The notes: generated by a model from the letters alone, not told the origin. A DNA stretch of 64,000 bases from Clarkia xantiana subsp. parviflora (GCA_036873135.1 JAPTYO010000010.1:9462634-9526633), one strand, 5' to 3'; shown: positions 47,810-59,780, counted from the stretch's first letter. Made by a program: numbers and translations.

Positions 47810-49145
47810 CAAGTGAACCGGTCAACAACGGTTTCTATCGGTCAATATCAATCCAACCGGTCAACATTGGGTAAACCGGTCAATGATGATCATAATCAGT
47901 CGAACCGGTCAACCATCGTTCAAACTGAACAACGCTTCCAACCCGCGACAGAACTTAGGGAAGTCTTACATTTACTTTCAATTGCTCTTTATTCATGTTG
48001 ATATAAGCATTCATGTTTGATATCATGTTATATGATAATCTTTATTCCTTTGTGTGAAGGTTTAGGAAACAAATGCAATTGAACCATTAGCTACGAGGCA
48101 TTGACTTCGTTAAGTGTAAGAGTCCGAAGCTCACAACTATCATCGCTTATCGAAATTACAGGGCGTTGACTATGTTAAGCATCAAAGGTCACGACTATTG
48201 TCGTTCGTCTAAGCTATGAGGCATTTACTTCGCTAATGCACGAAGTCTTAATGCTCAAGGCTCACCTACGAGAAGCTTACTAGCTAAGCAAGCAAGATAA
48301 GTCTTCTTTCATTTACATGAGTTACCTATCGCTTTAATGATATTGCTAAAGCAAGCGCATATATGAGCTATTTACACTCTTGAATTAAGCATGCCTCCAT
48401 GCATTTATTGCTACATAGGTAGGTGTTAATTTATATATAAATAAGCACGAATGTGCATAGTCAGTTGAGATAACCTATCGGTTAAATCCTAGTCTTTATC
48501 ATGAGGACCAACCCGCATTACTAGCAACTTATAAGTGGGGGCATAAATGTTTAATAAACCTTCCAATGATTAGTAATAAAAGGTGCATTGAGACCTTCTC
48601 TATTGTCACATGTATGTTTCATCAACGGTTGCATAAAACGTTACTTGCTAATTAATATGAAAATAGTCCTGAGGGATCATGACACTTTATCAGTGACCGA
48701 TCGCCACGTCATAAGGCTACATGTATAGCTATTTCATACACTAGTATCGTAACATGGGCATCTATATATGCATACATGTACGAGTGATTGCATCATCATT
48801 TGATATAATATGTCACATCCACATCATGTGTTGTCTTAAGGCATATTATATAAACCAAGAAGAGGCGACACCTCTCCTTAGCTTGGGGGCATGATATATA
48901 TACAACTTATTACCTTTTGACATCAGAGGAAACGTATGGAGATGGAAGGGAAACAATTTCTAATCTATCTACGATCGTTCAATACGCATCATGTCGCAAA
49001 ACTGACCAAACTAGTCAACATCAATCTAACCGGTCAAACCAGAGAATCGGTTAAACACTTATCAAACTGGTCAACATCAATTAAACCGTTCGACAGGAGT
49101 CAAACCGGTCAACAATAGTCAACCGCGGTCAAAATCTGTCAATAG
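47810..49145. repeat. Dispersed AACCGGTCAAC motif within gypsy interior
   Basis: AACCGGTCAAC-type words recur at about 47815-47930 and again at 48995-49130, usually about 20-30 bp apart. Between them (about 48090-48300) are looser repeats such as GCATTTACTTCGCTAA/GCATTGACTTCG. No protein recognised. Confidence 0.5.
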
Positions 49146-49989
49146 GTGTCGCGAAACGCCGAATTCAGGGAAGCATCTATTCCCTACACTATTTATTGTG
49201 CATGGCGTGCTTGCAAAATTCAAATGAGTATGAATTTATATAAATGCATATGTCTATGAAAACTCATAACTAATGATTGTCGAATCTGACATTCTATGGA
49301 CAGGATAAGAAAACAAAGGAGCAAGACTCCGAAGTGTATCTCCAAGTATACAACGACCAGATCAAGGGAACACGAGCGTCTAACACACGCACGCTCTTAT
49401 GTCTCTCAATACTCAAACATACCCACAACGTGGGGAAACAAAACCCACAACGATGGGAGGATATATATGCCGCAACGCACGCAATGGGGCAATCTGGACA
49501 ACCGCTACATAGCAAGAAAGTCACCCCTCCAACTTTTACATTATGCATCTTTTTAAGAGCGATCATATTATCTTTACTACCTCTATTTTAAAACAATTAG
49601 GCTTGCCCGAAAATTTCTTTCCGCCCAAGCCCGGGGGCAGGGGAGTACTAGGCAGCACCATGTAACGTGTTACGCTCTAGCACCAACGGTGCATCTTTAT
49701 ACCGAACTGGGATTCACTTTATGGAAAACAGGCCATTCACAAGGGCAAATGTCCCATATTATAGCTCACTGACGTGATCCTTCGATCAAGTGCGTAGTTT
49801 ACTTACAACATGCGGCCATGATCCTTAGATCTGTCGCACAAACGTATAAAACGAAAGAAGACCTACCAGGAGTGACAACAAGAAGACCTCAACCATTTAT
49901 AAGGAACCATTACCCCTTATAAAAATTACAAGTAGCTTATGGGCACCACCAATGTGTTATGCCCAAAGCTCAAACTCTATCAAGTGCGC

Positions 49990-50405
49990 GGGTATATCAC
50001 TCTCGCTGCTACTGTAACTACAACAACTCTCAGGCGTGCATGTATATCACTCCAGACGCCTTGATTATTCCTATTACGACATCAGGTGGGCATGTATATC
50101 ACTCATGCCGCTTTTGATTATTCATATTACGACCTCATGCTCGTAGGTATATCACTCCTACCACCATGATCCAGTGATCAGATTATTTCCATATTATATT
50201 ACGATTCATCGATCAGGTGCGTAGGTATATCACTCCTACCGACATGATCCAGTGATCAGATTATTTCCATATTACATTACGATTCATCGATCAGGTGCGT
50301 AGGTATATCACTCCTACCGCCATGATTCAGTGATCAGATTATTTCCATATTACATTACGATTCCCCGGTCAGGTGTGTAGGTATATCACTCCTACAACCG
50401 TGGTC
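49990..50405. repeat. Tandem array with GTATATCACTC core
   Basis: At least six units of about 50-78 bp share GTAGGTATATCACTCCTACC, then ATGATCCAGTGATCAG and a TATTACGA spacer; the last three are the most alike. The unit core is itself a small palindrome (GTAGG...CCTAC). Confidence 0.75.
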
Positions 50406-50439
50406 ATTCGATCAGGCGCAAAGCCATATTATATTTACA

Positions 50440-50640
50440 ACCACGAACCTCAAAAGTGGCTATCATGTCCACGAACATCAAGGTGGCTATCATATCCATG
50501 AACATCAAGGTGGCTATCATGTCCACAAGAAATGAGATCTTGTACACCTCAAGGTGGCTATCATGTCAGCATATCTTTCAGTGGCTATCATGTCCACGAC
50601 TTTCAAAATGACTATCATGTCCATGGTCGCAAAATGGCTA
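50440..50640. repeat. Tandem array with GGCTATCATGTCCA core
   Basis: About seven short units (about 27-35 bp) of GGTGGCTATCATGTCCAYGA, partly interrupted, just left of the foldback element. Confidence 0.7.
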
Positions 50641-50677
50641 AATTTACTAAACTAAGCATATTATAGTATAAAAATAC

Positions 50678-51592
50678 AAGATTGAGCAAGTAAAGTTTGA
50701 AATTTTGAATTTAGGCAAATCCTCGTTTCCCAGTCGAGGATTTGACCAAAATATTGGTCAAATCCTCGTCTCCCATCCGAGGATTTGACCAAAGCTTTTG
50801 GTCAAATCCTCGACTCCCATCCGAGGATTTGACCAAAATATTGGTCAAATCCTCGTCTCCCATCCGAGGATTTGACCAAAGCTTTTGGTCAAATCCTCGA
50901 CTCCCATCCGAGGATTTGACCGTAGCTTTGGTCAAATCGTAAAAAAAATAAAAATAAAATACCTGAAATTAAAAAAAAGTTCCAACATTACAAAAAAAAA
51001 AAAATCATTACAACATTTAAATACTACACACAAATTCATAAGTTCCATAAATCTTGTTCGTTCAAATACAAAACACGTTATCAAATACTACATAGTCAAT
51101 GTCTCCATAGTTGCCCACATTGCCTATCCCGGATGAAATGTGAGAGGACGTAGAGGTGGGAGAGCGGCCATTCGGGATAGGCAAGGTGGGCAACCATGGA
51201 GACATTGACTATGTAGTATTTGACGACGTTTTTTTTGTATTTGAACGAACAAGATTTATGGAACTTATGGATTTGGAACTTATGAATTTGTGTGTAGTAT
51301 TTAAATGTTGTAATGATTTATTTTTTTTTGTAATTTTGGAACTTTTTTTTTATTTAAGGTATTTTATTAAAAAAAAATCTAGGATTTGACCAAAGCTACG
51401 GTCAAATCCTCAACTGGGAGTCGAGGATTTGACCAAAAGCTTTGGTCAAATCCTCGGCTGGGAGACGAGGATTTGACCAAACGCTTTGGTCAAATCCTCG
51501 TCTCCCAACCGAGGATTTGACCAAAGCTTTTGGTCAAATCCTCAACTGGGAGATGAGGATTTGCTTAAAGTTGGAATTTCCAACTTTACATG
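50678..51592. mobile_element. Foldback element made of nested palindromes
   Basis: Two arms form a long inverted repeat. Outer ends GTAAAGTTTGAAATT and the complement of AATTTCCAACTTTAC continue into arrays of GGTCAAATCCTCG-8/9nt-CGAGGATTTGACC, each unit itself a palindrome (about 50713-50940 and 51382-51565). The inner arms (about 51010-51140 versus 51165-51310, for example CATAGTCAATGTCTCCAT) also pair. The whole is about 0.9 kb with a short central loop. It lies inside the gypsy element. No clear target duplication was found, so its class is open. Confidence 0.75.
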
Positions 51593-51699
51593 CTTATTTT
51601 CGTAATTACGATTAAAAACATGCCTACTTAGCAAAACGACTCTATTATTTCTAGGAATCTCCAAGTTGGTTATTATGCTTACATATATCTAAAGGATCA

Positions 51700-52620
51700 T
51701 CGGGCGATGGAGATACAGACGTCCTTCATGCAAATGTGTCCGTCCAAAGAGGCGGTCATCCCTAAACTACTCCAAAGAGAGTAATACTTCACATGAAAGG
51801 ATTGGTGGACAAACCATCCTTCATGCAAAGGTGTCTGTCCAAAGAGGCGCTCATCCCTAAACTACTCCAAGAGAGTAATATTTCACATGAACGGGTTGGT
51901 GGACAAACCACCCTTCATAGGTGTTCGTCCAAAGAGGTGGTCACCCCCAAACTACTCCAAGAGATTAATATTTTACATGAACGGGTTGGTGGACAAACCA
52001 CCCTTCATAAGTGTCCGTCCAAAGAGGCGGTCATCCCTAAACTACTCCAAGAGAGTAATATAATGGTCGGTAGACAAACCACCCTCCATAGTCGATCGTA
52101 CAAAGAGACATCGTCCATAAAAGCTCCATGTGAGTAATATAAGGGTCGGTAGACAAACCGCCCTCCATAGTCGATCGTACAAAGAGACGATCGTCCATAA
52201 AAGCTCCATGTGAGTAATATAAGGGTCGGTAGACAAACCGCCCTCTATAGTCGATCGTACAAAGAGACGATCGTCCATAAAAGCTCCAAGTGAGTAATAT
52301 AATGGTCGGTAGACAAACCGCCCTCCATAGTCGATCGTACAAAGAGACGATCGTCCATAAAGCTCGAAGTGAGTAATATAAGGGTCGGTAGACAAACCGC
52401 CCTCCATAGTCGATCGTACAAAGAGACGACCGTCCATAAAAGCTCCAGGAGAGTAATATAAGGGTTGGTAGACAAACCGCCCTCCATAGTCGATCGTACA
52501 AAGAGACGATCGTCCATAAAAGCTCCAAGAGAGTAATATAGGGTCGGTAGACAAACCGTCATCCATAGTCGATCGTACAAAGAGACGATCATGCTCCAAG
52601 AGAGTAATATATTGTAATAT
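51700..52620. repeat. Two adjoining tandem arrays near gypsy 3' end
   Basis: 51700-52055: four units of about 85-95 bp with GGTGGACAAACCACCCTTCA and CCAAAGAGGCGGTCATCC. 52056-52620: seven units of about 80 bp with GGTCGGTAGACAAACCGCCC and ATAGTCGATCGTACAAAGAG. The two unit types are related (GACAAACC, CAAAGAG and AGAGTAATAT shared). Tandem repeats before the 3' LTR are usual in the Tat/Ogre lineage. Confidence 0.85.
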
Positions 52621-52699
52621 GAATGATTGTGTAATGGATGCAATTTCATTTAACTCAGAGCCTAATGCAGGCAAAGCCTCCATCAGCCTCGGGGGCAAA

Positions 52700-53103
52700 T
52701 GATGGATATTGATATAAACATATTTATTTGATACCATAATAGGTATTAACTATAAATAGTCTGATGCCATAACGGCCAATCAGATATAAATATTCTACTA
52801 CCATAATAGTAATTGCCTAAATGTTTTGTTACCATAACGGCCATCGTCAATAAATGGCTATATACCATAATAGTTGTTATGTTATTTTATGTAAAGAATC
52901 CTTTGATTAACATTTGATATATGATAAATTATATACAAAATAATGATCCCTCTTTATATGAACGGTTACTAATTTGATCGTCGGAGAGGGATCGCGGGGT
53001 TCGCCCTGGCATTGTCCCCTTTTGCAGGTGCGTGCCCGGAATTCGAAGACTAAGGAGCTCGGAGATACCGTGGAAACCAACCCGATAACTCCAGGATCCA
53101 ACA
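52700..53103 (+). repeat. gypsy 3' LTR
   Basis: 404 bp, preceded by the polypurine tract CTCGGGGGCAAA and followed by TSD ACAAT. Confidence 0.92.
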
Positions 53104-53108
53104 ACAAT

Positions 53109-53600
53109 CATTCACAAAATAAACACCAATCAACCAAATAATGGATCAATATCAGCTAGGCACAACTTAGTGCTCGTGCCAATCTAAAGGGCTACACCTT
53201 AGTATGCTTGTTTTGGACTGTTTTTTATTATGAAACTGGAATCGTCATCAGGTCTAATTATTAATTTTTTACTGTGTTCCAAACATTAAGTTGGAAAATT
53301 CCTAAGAAAATCCACATTGAGTTTCCTGTGCCCTTCGTCTCTCGCAAATTTGATGATTACATTAGAATTTTGTCTGAGTTAGTTACCTTAATCCCAAAAC
53401 CTCAAGATATGGAAGGTAAGCGTACAAAAGGGAGCAAAGTTGTGTTTGCCTCTGAACAATACATATTATTGAGAGATAATATAATGCGGGCTATCATTCA
53501 TTAAATTTTGTAAAATTCATCAGTCATAGGGAAAAGGATCCACCATATAAGAGGTGGATTATATATACAACTCAAAAAAATATAATATATAGTCAAATTG
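53109..53600 (+). other. Short unidentified open frame
   Basis: A 76-codon frame (53274-53504) contains KIPKKIHIEFPVPFVSRKFD and KGSKVVFASEQYILLRDNIM. It reads like real coding sequence but I do not recognise it; it may be a gene fragment separated from the rest by the gypsy insertion. Confidence 0.25.
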
Positions 53601-53635
53601 GATTAACTACGTATCCACGTGACAATACTTTGCTG

Positions 53636-53950
53636 TAAATCATCTAATGATTTGTGTCCTAGTCTGAGCTCCAGCAACAACACACCATATTCATAGACGT
53701 CAGTCTTTTCATCCATAGATCCATGCATGGAGTACTCGGGAGGAAGATACTATCAATATTAAAGACTCAAATTAACCATAAGAGGCGAGAAGAGTATTAT
53801 ATATATATTAAGAGGTGGGTGGGTAGGATAGAAAGACGAACCCAAAGGTGTACTCGATCTGAGATACCATATGATGACTTGGCTGCTCTGGTAGGCGTGT
53901 CATTCCGAAATCAACAATCAATGATAAATTTGCTAAGAATGTGAGAACGG
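53636..53950 (-). pseudogene. Receptor-like cytosolic kinase relic
   Basis: Minus strand, two pieces. 53950-53842 gives IVDFGMTRLPEQPSHHMVSQ (kinase DFG region). 53749-53636 gives YLPPEYSMHGSMDEKTDVYEYGVLLLEL (APE and subdomain IX region). The 92-bp gap sits where RLCK genes of the RBK type have an intron, and has GT...AG ends, but the joined frame is off by one base. The N-lobe and C-terminal kinase parts are absent. A pseudogene fragment. Confidence 0.75.
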
Positions 53951-54730
53951 GCTAAACGGAGCAGCATCTCGGATGAGATTTGAAATGTATTGTCCTTACA
54001 TCATGGATGCATAACCAAGCGCAACAAATGTAGAGAACAAATGCACCAGATCCAACCCACCATGATGCAGCAGATGCAGAACGGAACAATTATACAGTCA
54101 AAGAGGTTCCTTAGACCATAATTTAATGGGAAATCAAGCAACGGAAACGGCTATCCTTCAATGAGAGAAACGAAACGGAATCTTGAATCAAACGGATGAG
54201 TGATTACAGATAAATTACAGAACATAACATACTGTTTTTTTTTAAAGAACGTATAGAAGTTGAAACGTAGTTGGAGAAACTCACGTGGAACTTACGGACC
54301 AATGAGAATTAGAATAAGTGACATGGCAACATTTTAGGTAACTACAAAAACATAACCTAAATTGCATCACAATTATATTATATATAGATTATATTTAGTT
54401 TTAGTTAAAGCTAAATACATATTTTTAAATATAGAATATAATATTAAAATATAATTTAAAACTTATATTTCTGTTATTATATTTCATTTTAATCACCTCA
54501 TATTTGTACATATTTTACTTATAAAATTCATTTATATAGAAAACAAATTATTGAATAAAAATGATATTTTACGAAAATAAGTATATGTACATATGTTATG
54601 ACATACATATAACAATTTTTAACTAAAAAAAGTAAACAATTGTATACATTTTATAGAGAGAAAAATGTATCATTTTTAATATACTTTCAATTAAGACAAT
54701 ATGTAAATAATTTTTTTTTTAAATGAATTT

Positions 54731-55134
54731 CTATTGGTATTACGTAAAACGTAAACGTGGGCCCTACATGTTTATTTAAGTAAAGCAAAAAAAAACTTTC
54801 TACAGTGGTTTTACATACATTCCTTAAAGATATGACCCACACGTAAATTTATGTTTTTATATAAAGCATACCTTAAATATAAGGAATGCACTATGTATTA
54901 CGTAAACAATTTTTAATTATAAATTAATTTTGTTTATAATTAATGCTAATATCTTATTGGTGGTTATTGAAAAAATTAACAATAAAATATATTTAAGGAA
55001 TATGTTTAAGTAATACGATTTCAGAGCAAGTATTTTTACATGTGTCTTAACTTTACGTATTACTTAAAGTGTACATAAATATCTACGTGGCAACTTTAAA
55101 TAATACGATTTACGTAAAACCATTGTGGATGCTC
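54731..55134. mobile_element. Harbinger-type MITE, diverged sister of 41593-42011
   Basis: Shares TATTACGTAA, ACAGTGGTTTTACATA, CACACGTAAATTTATGTTTT, AAATATAAGGAATGCACTAT, CTAATATCTTATTGGTGGTT and the right end CCATTGTGGATGCTC with the other copy. The left inverted repeat is degraded (CTATTGG), and no TTA duplication is visible. Confidence 0.8.
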
Positions 55135-55934
55135 ATTAAGGAATACGAAAAAAATTATTTTAATAAAAAATATAGATCCTTAAGAATAAATTAAATATAG
55201 TTTAATATTACATTAATAATATTTTATATTCGTTTTCAACTTAGTATATCAATTTGCTAATTTATCTTTAGTTGAATGACAATAATAATTATACTTTGGT
55301 TTTAAATCTATTGGCAAAAAAAATAATTACATAAATATAGGTATTTAACTAATGAGAGGTTATTAAACCATAAACCTAAAATAAGTTATGACTTACATAT
55401 GAACATTTGTAACTACAAAAACCAAAGAGTGTTATACATTTTACAGACTGCATTTGACTAATGATAGGTTTTTAAACCTTAGACACTTATAAATAGATAT
55501 ATTTAAACATCGAACAAAAAAATAAAGTTAATAACACTTTTCATAACTATATAATAAAATTCAAATAAAATTAAACATATTATTATAAAATAGTACAAAT
55601 GATATATAAGTCATCCAATTACAATTTATATATTTTATTTATTTTATACTTATTGATACATGCAATTTACAAATTCTTATTCTAACAACAACAAGAATAA
55701 TAATTTTTTTACTGTCTGCGCAAAGCGTATGTTAGTTATTTTTAAATATGGGAACACCATAAAATTGTTACAAAGCTATACATTAAATATTGAAAGAGGT
55801 TACGATTCTATAGTAAGTTACATAACAATACTAATTAATAATCTACTGAAAACCTAAACTAAACTAAAATTTAATCTAATTATTGTTCTATTATATTAAT
55901 ATTAAAATAATATTTGGATTTGGAAAAATACTAA

Positions 55935-57025
55935 TGTCAGACCCTAAAAATCTGACCTACGGCGAATTACGTTTGAAAACGTGGATTTTGAAAAGAGTCG
56001 CCACTAGTTAATTATTAGGCTAACTAGAATCCTAAATTACCTAAGCGAATAACTAATTAAACACCTAGGTATTAAATCGGTCTACGATCAGAAATACGAG
56101 TTCGGAGGTTCTATTACGAATTAAAACTCATGGAATTTAATCACGCCCTTTCGGTACTCAATTCACAAATTTGCCAATTTCACTATTTGAACACATGTCA
56201 CAAATTAATCTAACGATGCCAAGATTTAATTAAATTTCTATCATGTGCAAAATATTATCTAAGTCTAAAAATAAATTATTATCTACAACTCTTATTTAGA
56301 ATAAAATCTAAAATACTAAAATTATCTAACATGCTTAAATTTAAACATAACCTAACATATACATACATAATTCACACAACTAAATTTAACCAATTACATC
56401 TAAATTACCTAATTAAATATAATAATAATAAAAATAATGACAGAAAAATATAATAAATAAATAATAAAAAAAATTAAAAATAAAAATAAAAAAAGAACTT
56501 CACACGGTTCACCTGGGTGGATGGTGGTGGGCTGGCCAATCAGGCGGCCGGAGGTCAGAATCGGGTGGCGGGTGCGGTCACCGACTGCCACCGACGGAAG
56601 AAGAAAAAAACGGGAAAGAAAAGAAAAAAAAAACTTTTACACTAAAGGACAAAAATGCACATGTTACTAGAAAAGTATTATTATTATTGCTGAATTAATT
56701 TTCTGTGTGTTTTTACATTGACAATGGGTCCTTTTATAGTTAGTCTAGACCCTAATATTAGGAAAACAACATATTTGCTCTAATATACACAATAAATCCG
56801 AAAAGTACACAATATATATTTATGAATATTGTCATAAATATATATTATATATTTTCTGAATTTTACATAATATTTAGTGCATATATATTATCTAATTTGA
56901 GCTAAACCTATTTTTAGCAACCTCGTGACCTTCTATATCCAGATACTTCCTTTTTAAAACGCGTTGCACATAACATTTTTAACGTGTTATATACGTGTCG
57001 CGCGTACCAAAATTAGGTGTTTACA
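55935..57025. mobile_element. Solo LTR, TSD ACTAA
   Basis: 1091 bp beginning TGTCAGACCC and ending GTGTTTACA, flanked on both sides by ACTAA (55930-55934 and 57026-57030). Inside is the plant LTR phrase AAAAGAGTCGCCAC near 55990. No primer site or coding. A solo LTR from intra-element recombination is the simplest reading. Confidence 0.75.
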
Positions 57026-57026
57026 A

Positions 57027-57029
<3 letters not shown>

Positions 57030-57066
<37 letters not shown>

Positions 57067-57835
57067 TGAAAATAAATATAAATCTTTCACCAAAAAGTAA
57101 ATAAATAAAAATCTGTGTATAATAAAACTTCACACGGAGCTCTAGGTTTAAGTCAAAACTTCTCATTCACTTTCATAAAAAATCGTTACTTTTAATAATT
57201 TGATTGATAATTTGAATGGTTACACCCGGAAAATTATAATATCATATGCTTAAACCTATTAACTAACAAATAGAAACTCGGTTCAAACATGTTGTTTACG
57301 ATGTTCGATTAAGATAGAATTATATAAGTTAAATTATTACATATACACTTAAATGTGTCTATTAGTGTTGCATTTGCATTGAATAAACTATTTAAAATAT
57401 CATAGATCAACAAAATATAATTATTAAAATCAAATTTGAATATTCGTAATATCCATATACAAATTACTTATCGCGTAAGTGAACTACCCAGTATTAATAA
57501 GCCTAGAAGTTCTAGAATTAAATCTATCAATTGTAATTACCGTTTCACCACTTGTAATTATATAATATATTTAAACATAATTATATTTCTTTACATTTCT
57601 ACCGTTGGACATTTCTAGTAAGGGAATATGATCCTCCTCGACCTCCATCACCTTAAAAAGATTATTTTTAACGGTGTGTCGATGAACGATGCTTTAACAC
57701 ACTTAATTAATGGACATCCTGTGTCGCTAATTATCTCCTTTAATATTTTGCAGCCATTTTTCTTCTGTTCTTTTTGCAGCTGGGCTCATCTTATTCCCTT
57801 TATTCCTTGCTTACTGAAACTTCAAACTAGTCCTT
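57030..57835. other. Spacer with (TA)n tract
   Basis: (TA)n at about 57030-57063 next to the solo LTR. The rest is AT-rich, with no gene recognised up to the promoter of 57900-58304. Confidence 0.55.
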
Positions 57836-57850
57836 TTTGTATAAAACCAG
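57836..57850 (+). promoter_or_regulatory. TATA box of small gene
   Basis: TTGTATAAAACCAGG lies about 60 bp before the ATG at 57900, a usual plant spacing for a short 5' UTR. Confidence 0.55.
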
Positions 57851-57899
57851 GAAGAACTGATGTTCATTTTATCATCCAAACACCTCCTCAAACCCGACT

Positions 57900-58304
57900 A
57901 TGGCGGCTTTTCCGAAGCAGAAGAAGACGGTTCGTATTGAGATCGAAGCACCCGAGAAAGATGCTTCCCCGAAATGGAAGCCATTCCAGAAAGAGGAGAA
58001 ACATTTGAAGAACTGCAAGAAACCCAACAATTCTGCAGATATTCAAGTGAAGCAGAATAAAGGAAACAAGGCAGGACCGAATTCGATGGACATCAATGAT
58101 CGGGTTTCGGATTATATAAACCGAGCCAAGATCAGACTGAGGAGCGTGACGATGCTTAGTGGTGGTGGTGGTGAGGGTAAGGCCGGCAGGGCGGAGCAGA
58201 ATCAAGGGTACGACGGTCATTTTACGGATTACATTCATCGGATGAAGATGAAGCTCAGGACTACATCCATGGTCGGGACCGGAAAAGATGTTACTGATAA
58301 ATGA
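57900..58304 (+). CDS. Small basic protein with two DYIxRxKxxLR repeats
   Basis: Single exon, 134 codons, Lys-rich and probably disordered. The motif appears twice: DRVSDYINRAKIRLRSVTML at about residues 65-84 and GHFTDYIHRMKMKLRTTSMV at about 106-125, separated by a Gly run. Plants have many small proteins with an FSDYIxRAKxKIR motif; no function is established that I know of. A TATA box and short leader support it as a real gene. No signal peptide or membrane segment. Confidence 0.72.
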   Translation: MAAFPKQKKTVRIEIEAPEKDASPKWKPFQKEEKHLKNCKKPNNSADIQVKQNKGNKAGPNSMDINDRVSDYINRAKIRLRSVTMLSGGGGEGKAGRAEQNQGYDGHFTDYIHRMKMKLRTTSMVGTGKDVTDK

Positions 58305-58518
58305 TTTGCATCTACTTACGTTTTTAGTGTTCGGTATGTGATGTGACTAATGATGTTTCCTTGGGGTATAAAGTTCATTTGCAATGTTCAAAGAGGTTGA
58401 TAATGTTCTATATGCATATGAATAATTTGAATACTTTACTAGTAATCCCATAGTGCTTATTTAGTAATCAAAACGTCAAACAAACCTTAATCCGAATTTA
58501 CAATTGCCCGACGTATCT

Positions 58519-59068
58519 TGTTAAGTGTACATGCGAGTAAATTATACCATATCGATAGATTGAAGAGTTGGAACACTATATAAGTTTGGTGGGTTACTCA
58601 TATTATTACCAATTGGTTTTAGTATGAAATCTCACTGGACTTATGTAGTGGATCTGGGTTCGCTCCCAGTTTTATTCTCACAACAACTGGTATCAGAACC
58701 AGTGGCTCGGTCCAAGAAGTCTGGGAGGGCACAAAGTGGTGAGTCCCATACGTGGTCGCTCGAGGGGCTGGTTTGAAAAATTTCACAGTTTGGGACCATG
58801 AACTTCCTGTGAGTCCCATGGCGCTGTTTTGAAAAATTTCACAGTGGGGCCGTGGAGGGGTTGTCTTCATGTGAGTCCCATGGCAATGGTTTGAAAAATT
58901 CTTTTGCAGATTGTTAAGTGTACATGCGAGTGAATTATACACATCAGATAGATTGAAGAGTTGAAATACTGTATAAACTTGGTAGGCTACCCAATTGATT
59001 TTAATATGAAAACTCACTGGACTTATGTAGTGGGCCTGGGTCCGCTCCCTAATTTTAATCTCCCAACA
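58519..59068 (+). mobile_element. TRIM element
   Basis: LTRs 58519-58685 and 58912-59068 (TGTTAAGTGTACATGCGAGT...CAACA) share CTCACTGGACTTATGTAGTG and GGGTYCGCTCCC. TGGTATCAGAACC (Met-tRNA-type primer site) begins at 58688. The 226-bp interior is three related units with GTGAGTCCCATGGC and GTTTGAAAAATTTCACAGT. Visible LTR differences indicate an older insertion; no matching target duplication. Confidence 0.82.
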
Positions 59069-59780
59069 CTCATTTTCAGATTGAATTTGATAACATTTCA
59101 GTTAGCGCATTTATTTGTATTACACGTATTTCCACATGATTTAAGAATATTACTCGCTAGTTGTCAAATCGATTTTGGTTATGTTTACAACTTCGTATCA
59201 TATTATCGTGTTATATTATAACCTATAAATAATAATGTTCAACAAATATATGAATAAATTTTAAGAAAATATTAAATATATCGATAAGGTAAATGAAATT
59301 ATATATCAACCTATACAAGTGTATAGTGCAAAATTGATAAACCCTGGAAAGTAAATAATTAGTTGAATTTTCAAGTGTACTGAATAAAAAGTTGTTTTAA
59401 AAGGTACTTAAAAATTAAATTAATATCACACTTTTATCGTTTGTATTGATACTGGAATAAGACGCAAAAAAAATTACTATGTGCTATGTACATCTTGATC
59501 TAACTGTAATATGAATACATTTTTCTTGCGTATATATATTATATAAGAGAGAAAATTTGTTAACAGACAGTAAAAGTAACCAAATGATATATGTTAGTTC
59601 TGTAAATAAAATGCTGGCTAAAACAAAAAATCTGTAAATAAATAAAAATTTACCCCTAATTTTTGCAGATATTAATTTTTTTTTTACCCCTAACTAACAA
59701 CAACCCATTTCATTTCATAATTCATCCATCTCTCCCCAACTCAACGGGAACCTCCGTTCCTGTCACTGTAGAGCTTCAAT
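59069..59780. other. AT-rich spacer upstream of BSD gene
   Basis: Nothing recognised beyond AT-rich sequence; the last about 100 bp (CT-rich, ATCCATCTCTCCCCAACTC) resembles a 5' UTR. Confidence 0.5.

Larger units (their letters stand above)
46136..53103 (+). mobile_element. Non-autonomous Ty3/gypsy (Tat-like) element, TSD ACAAT
   Basis: 404-bp LTRs at 46136-46539 and 52700-53103 (TGATGGATATTG...GGATCCAACA) differ at three positions. TSD ACAAT lies at 46131-46135 and 53104-53108. TGGCGCCGTATGTGGGAA just after the 5' LTR is the primer-site region typical of Tat-lineage gypsy elements; CTCGGGGGCAAA before the 3' LTR is the polypurine tract. The 6.2-kb interior shows no protease, RT or integrase motif, only short unrecognised frames, several tandem arrays and a foldback insertion. 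It needs proteins from another element to move. Confidence 0.92.

Noticed and set aside
50711..50942. Repeating open frames on both strands in the palindrome array
   Set aside because: They repeat the 35-bp unit (GFDQSFWSNPRL-like text); a by-product of the array.
49990..52620. CRISPR-like spacing of repeats
   Set aside because: Repeats are contiguous and degenerate within a plant LTR element; no unique spacers and no cas genes.
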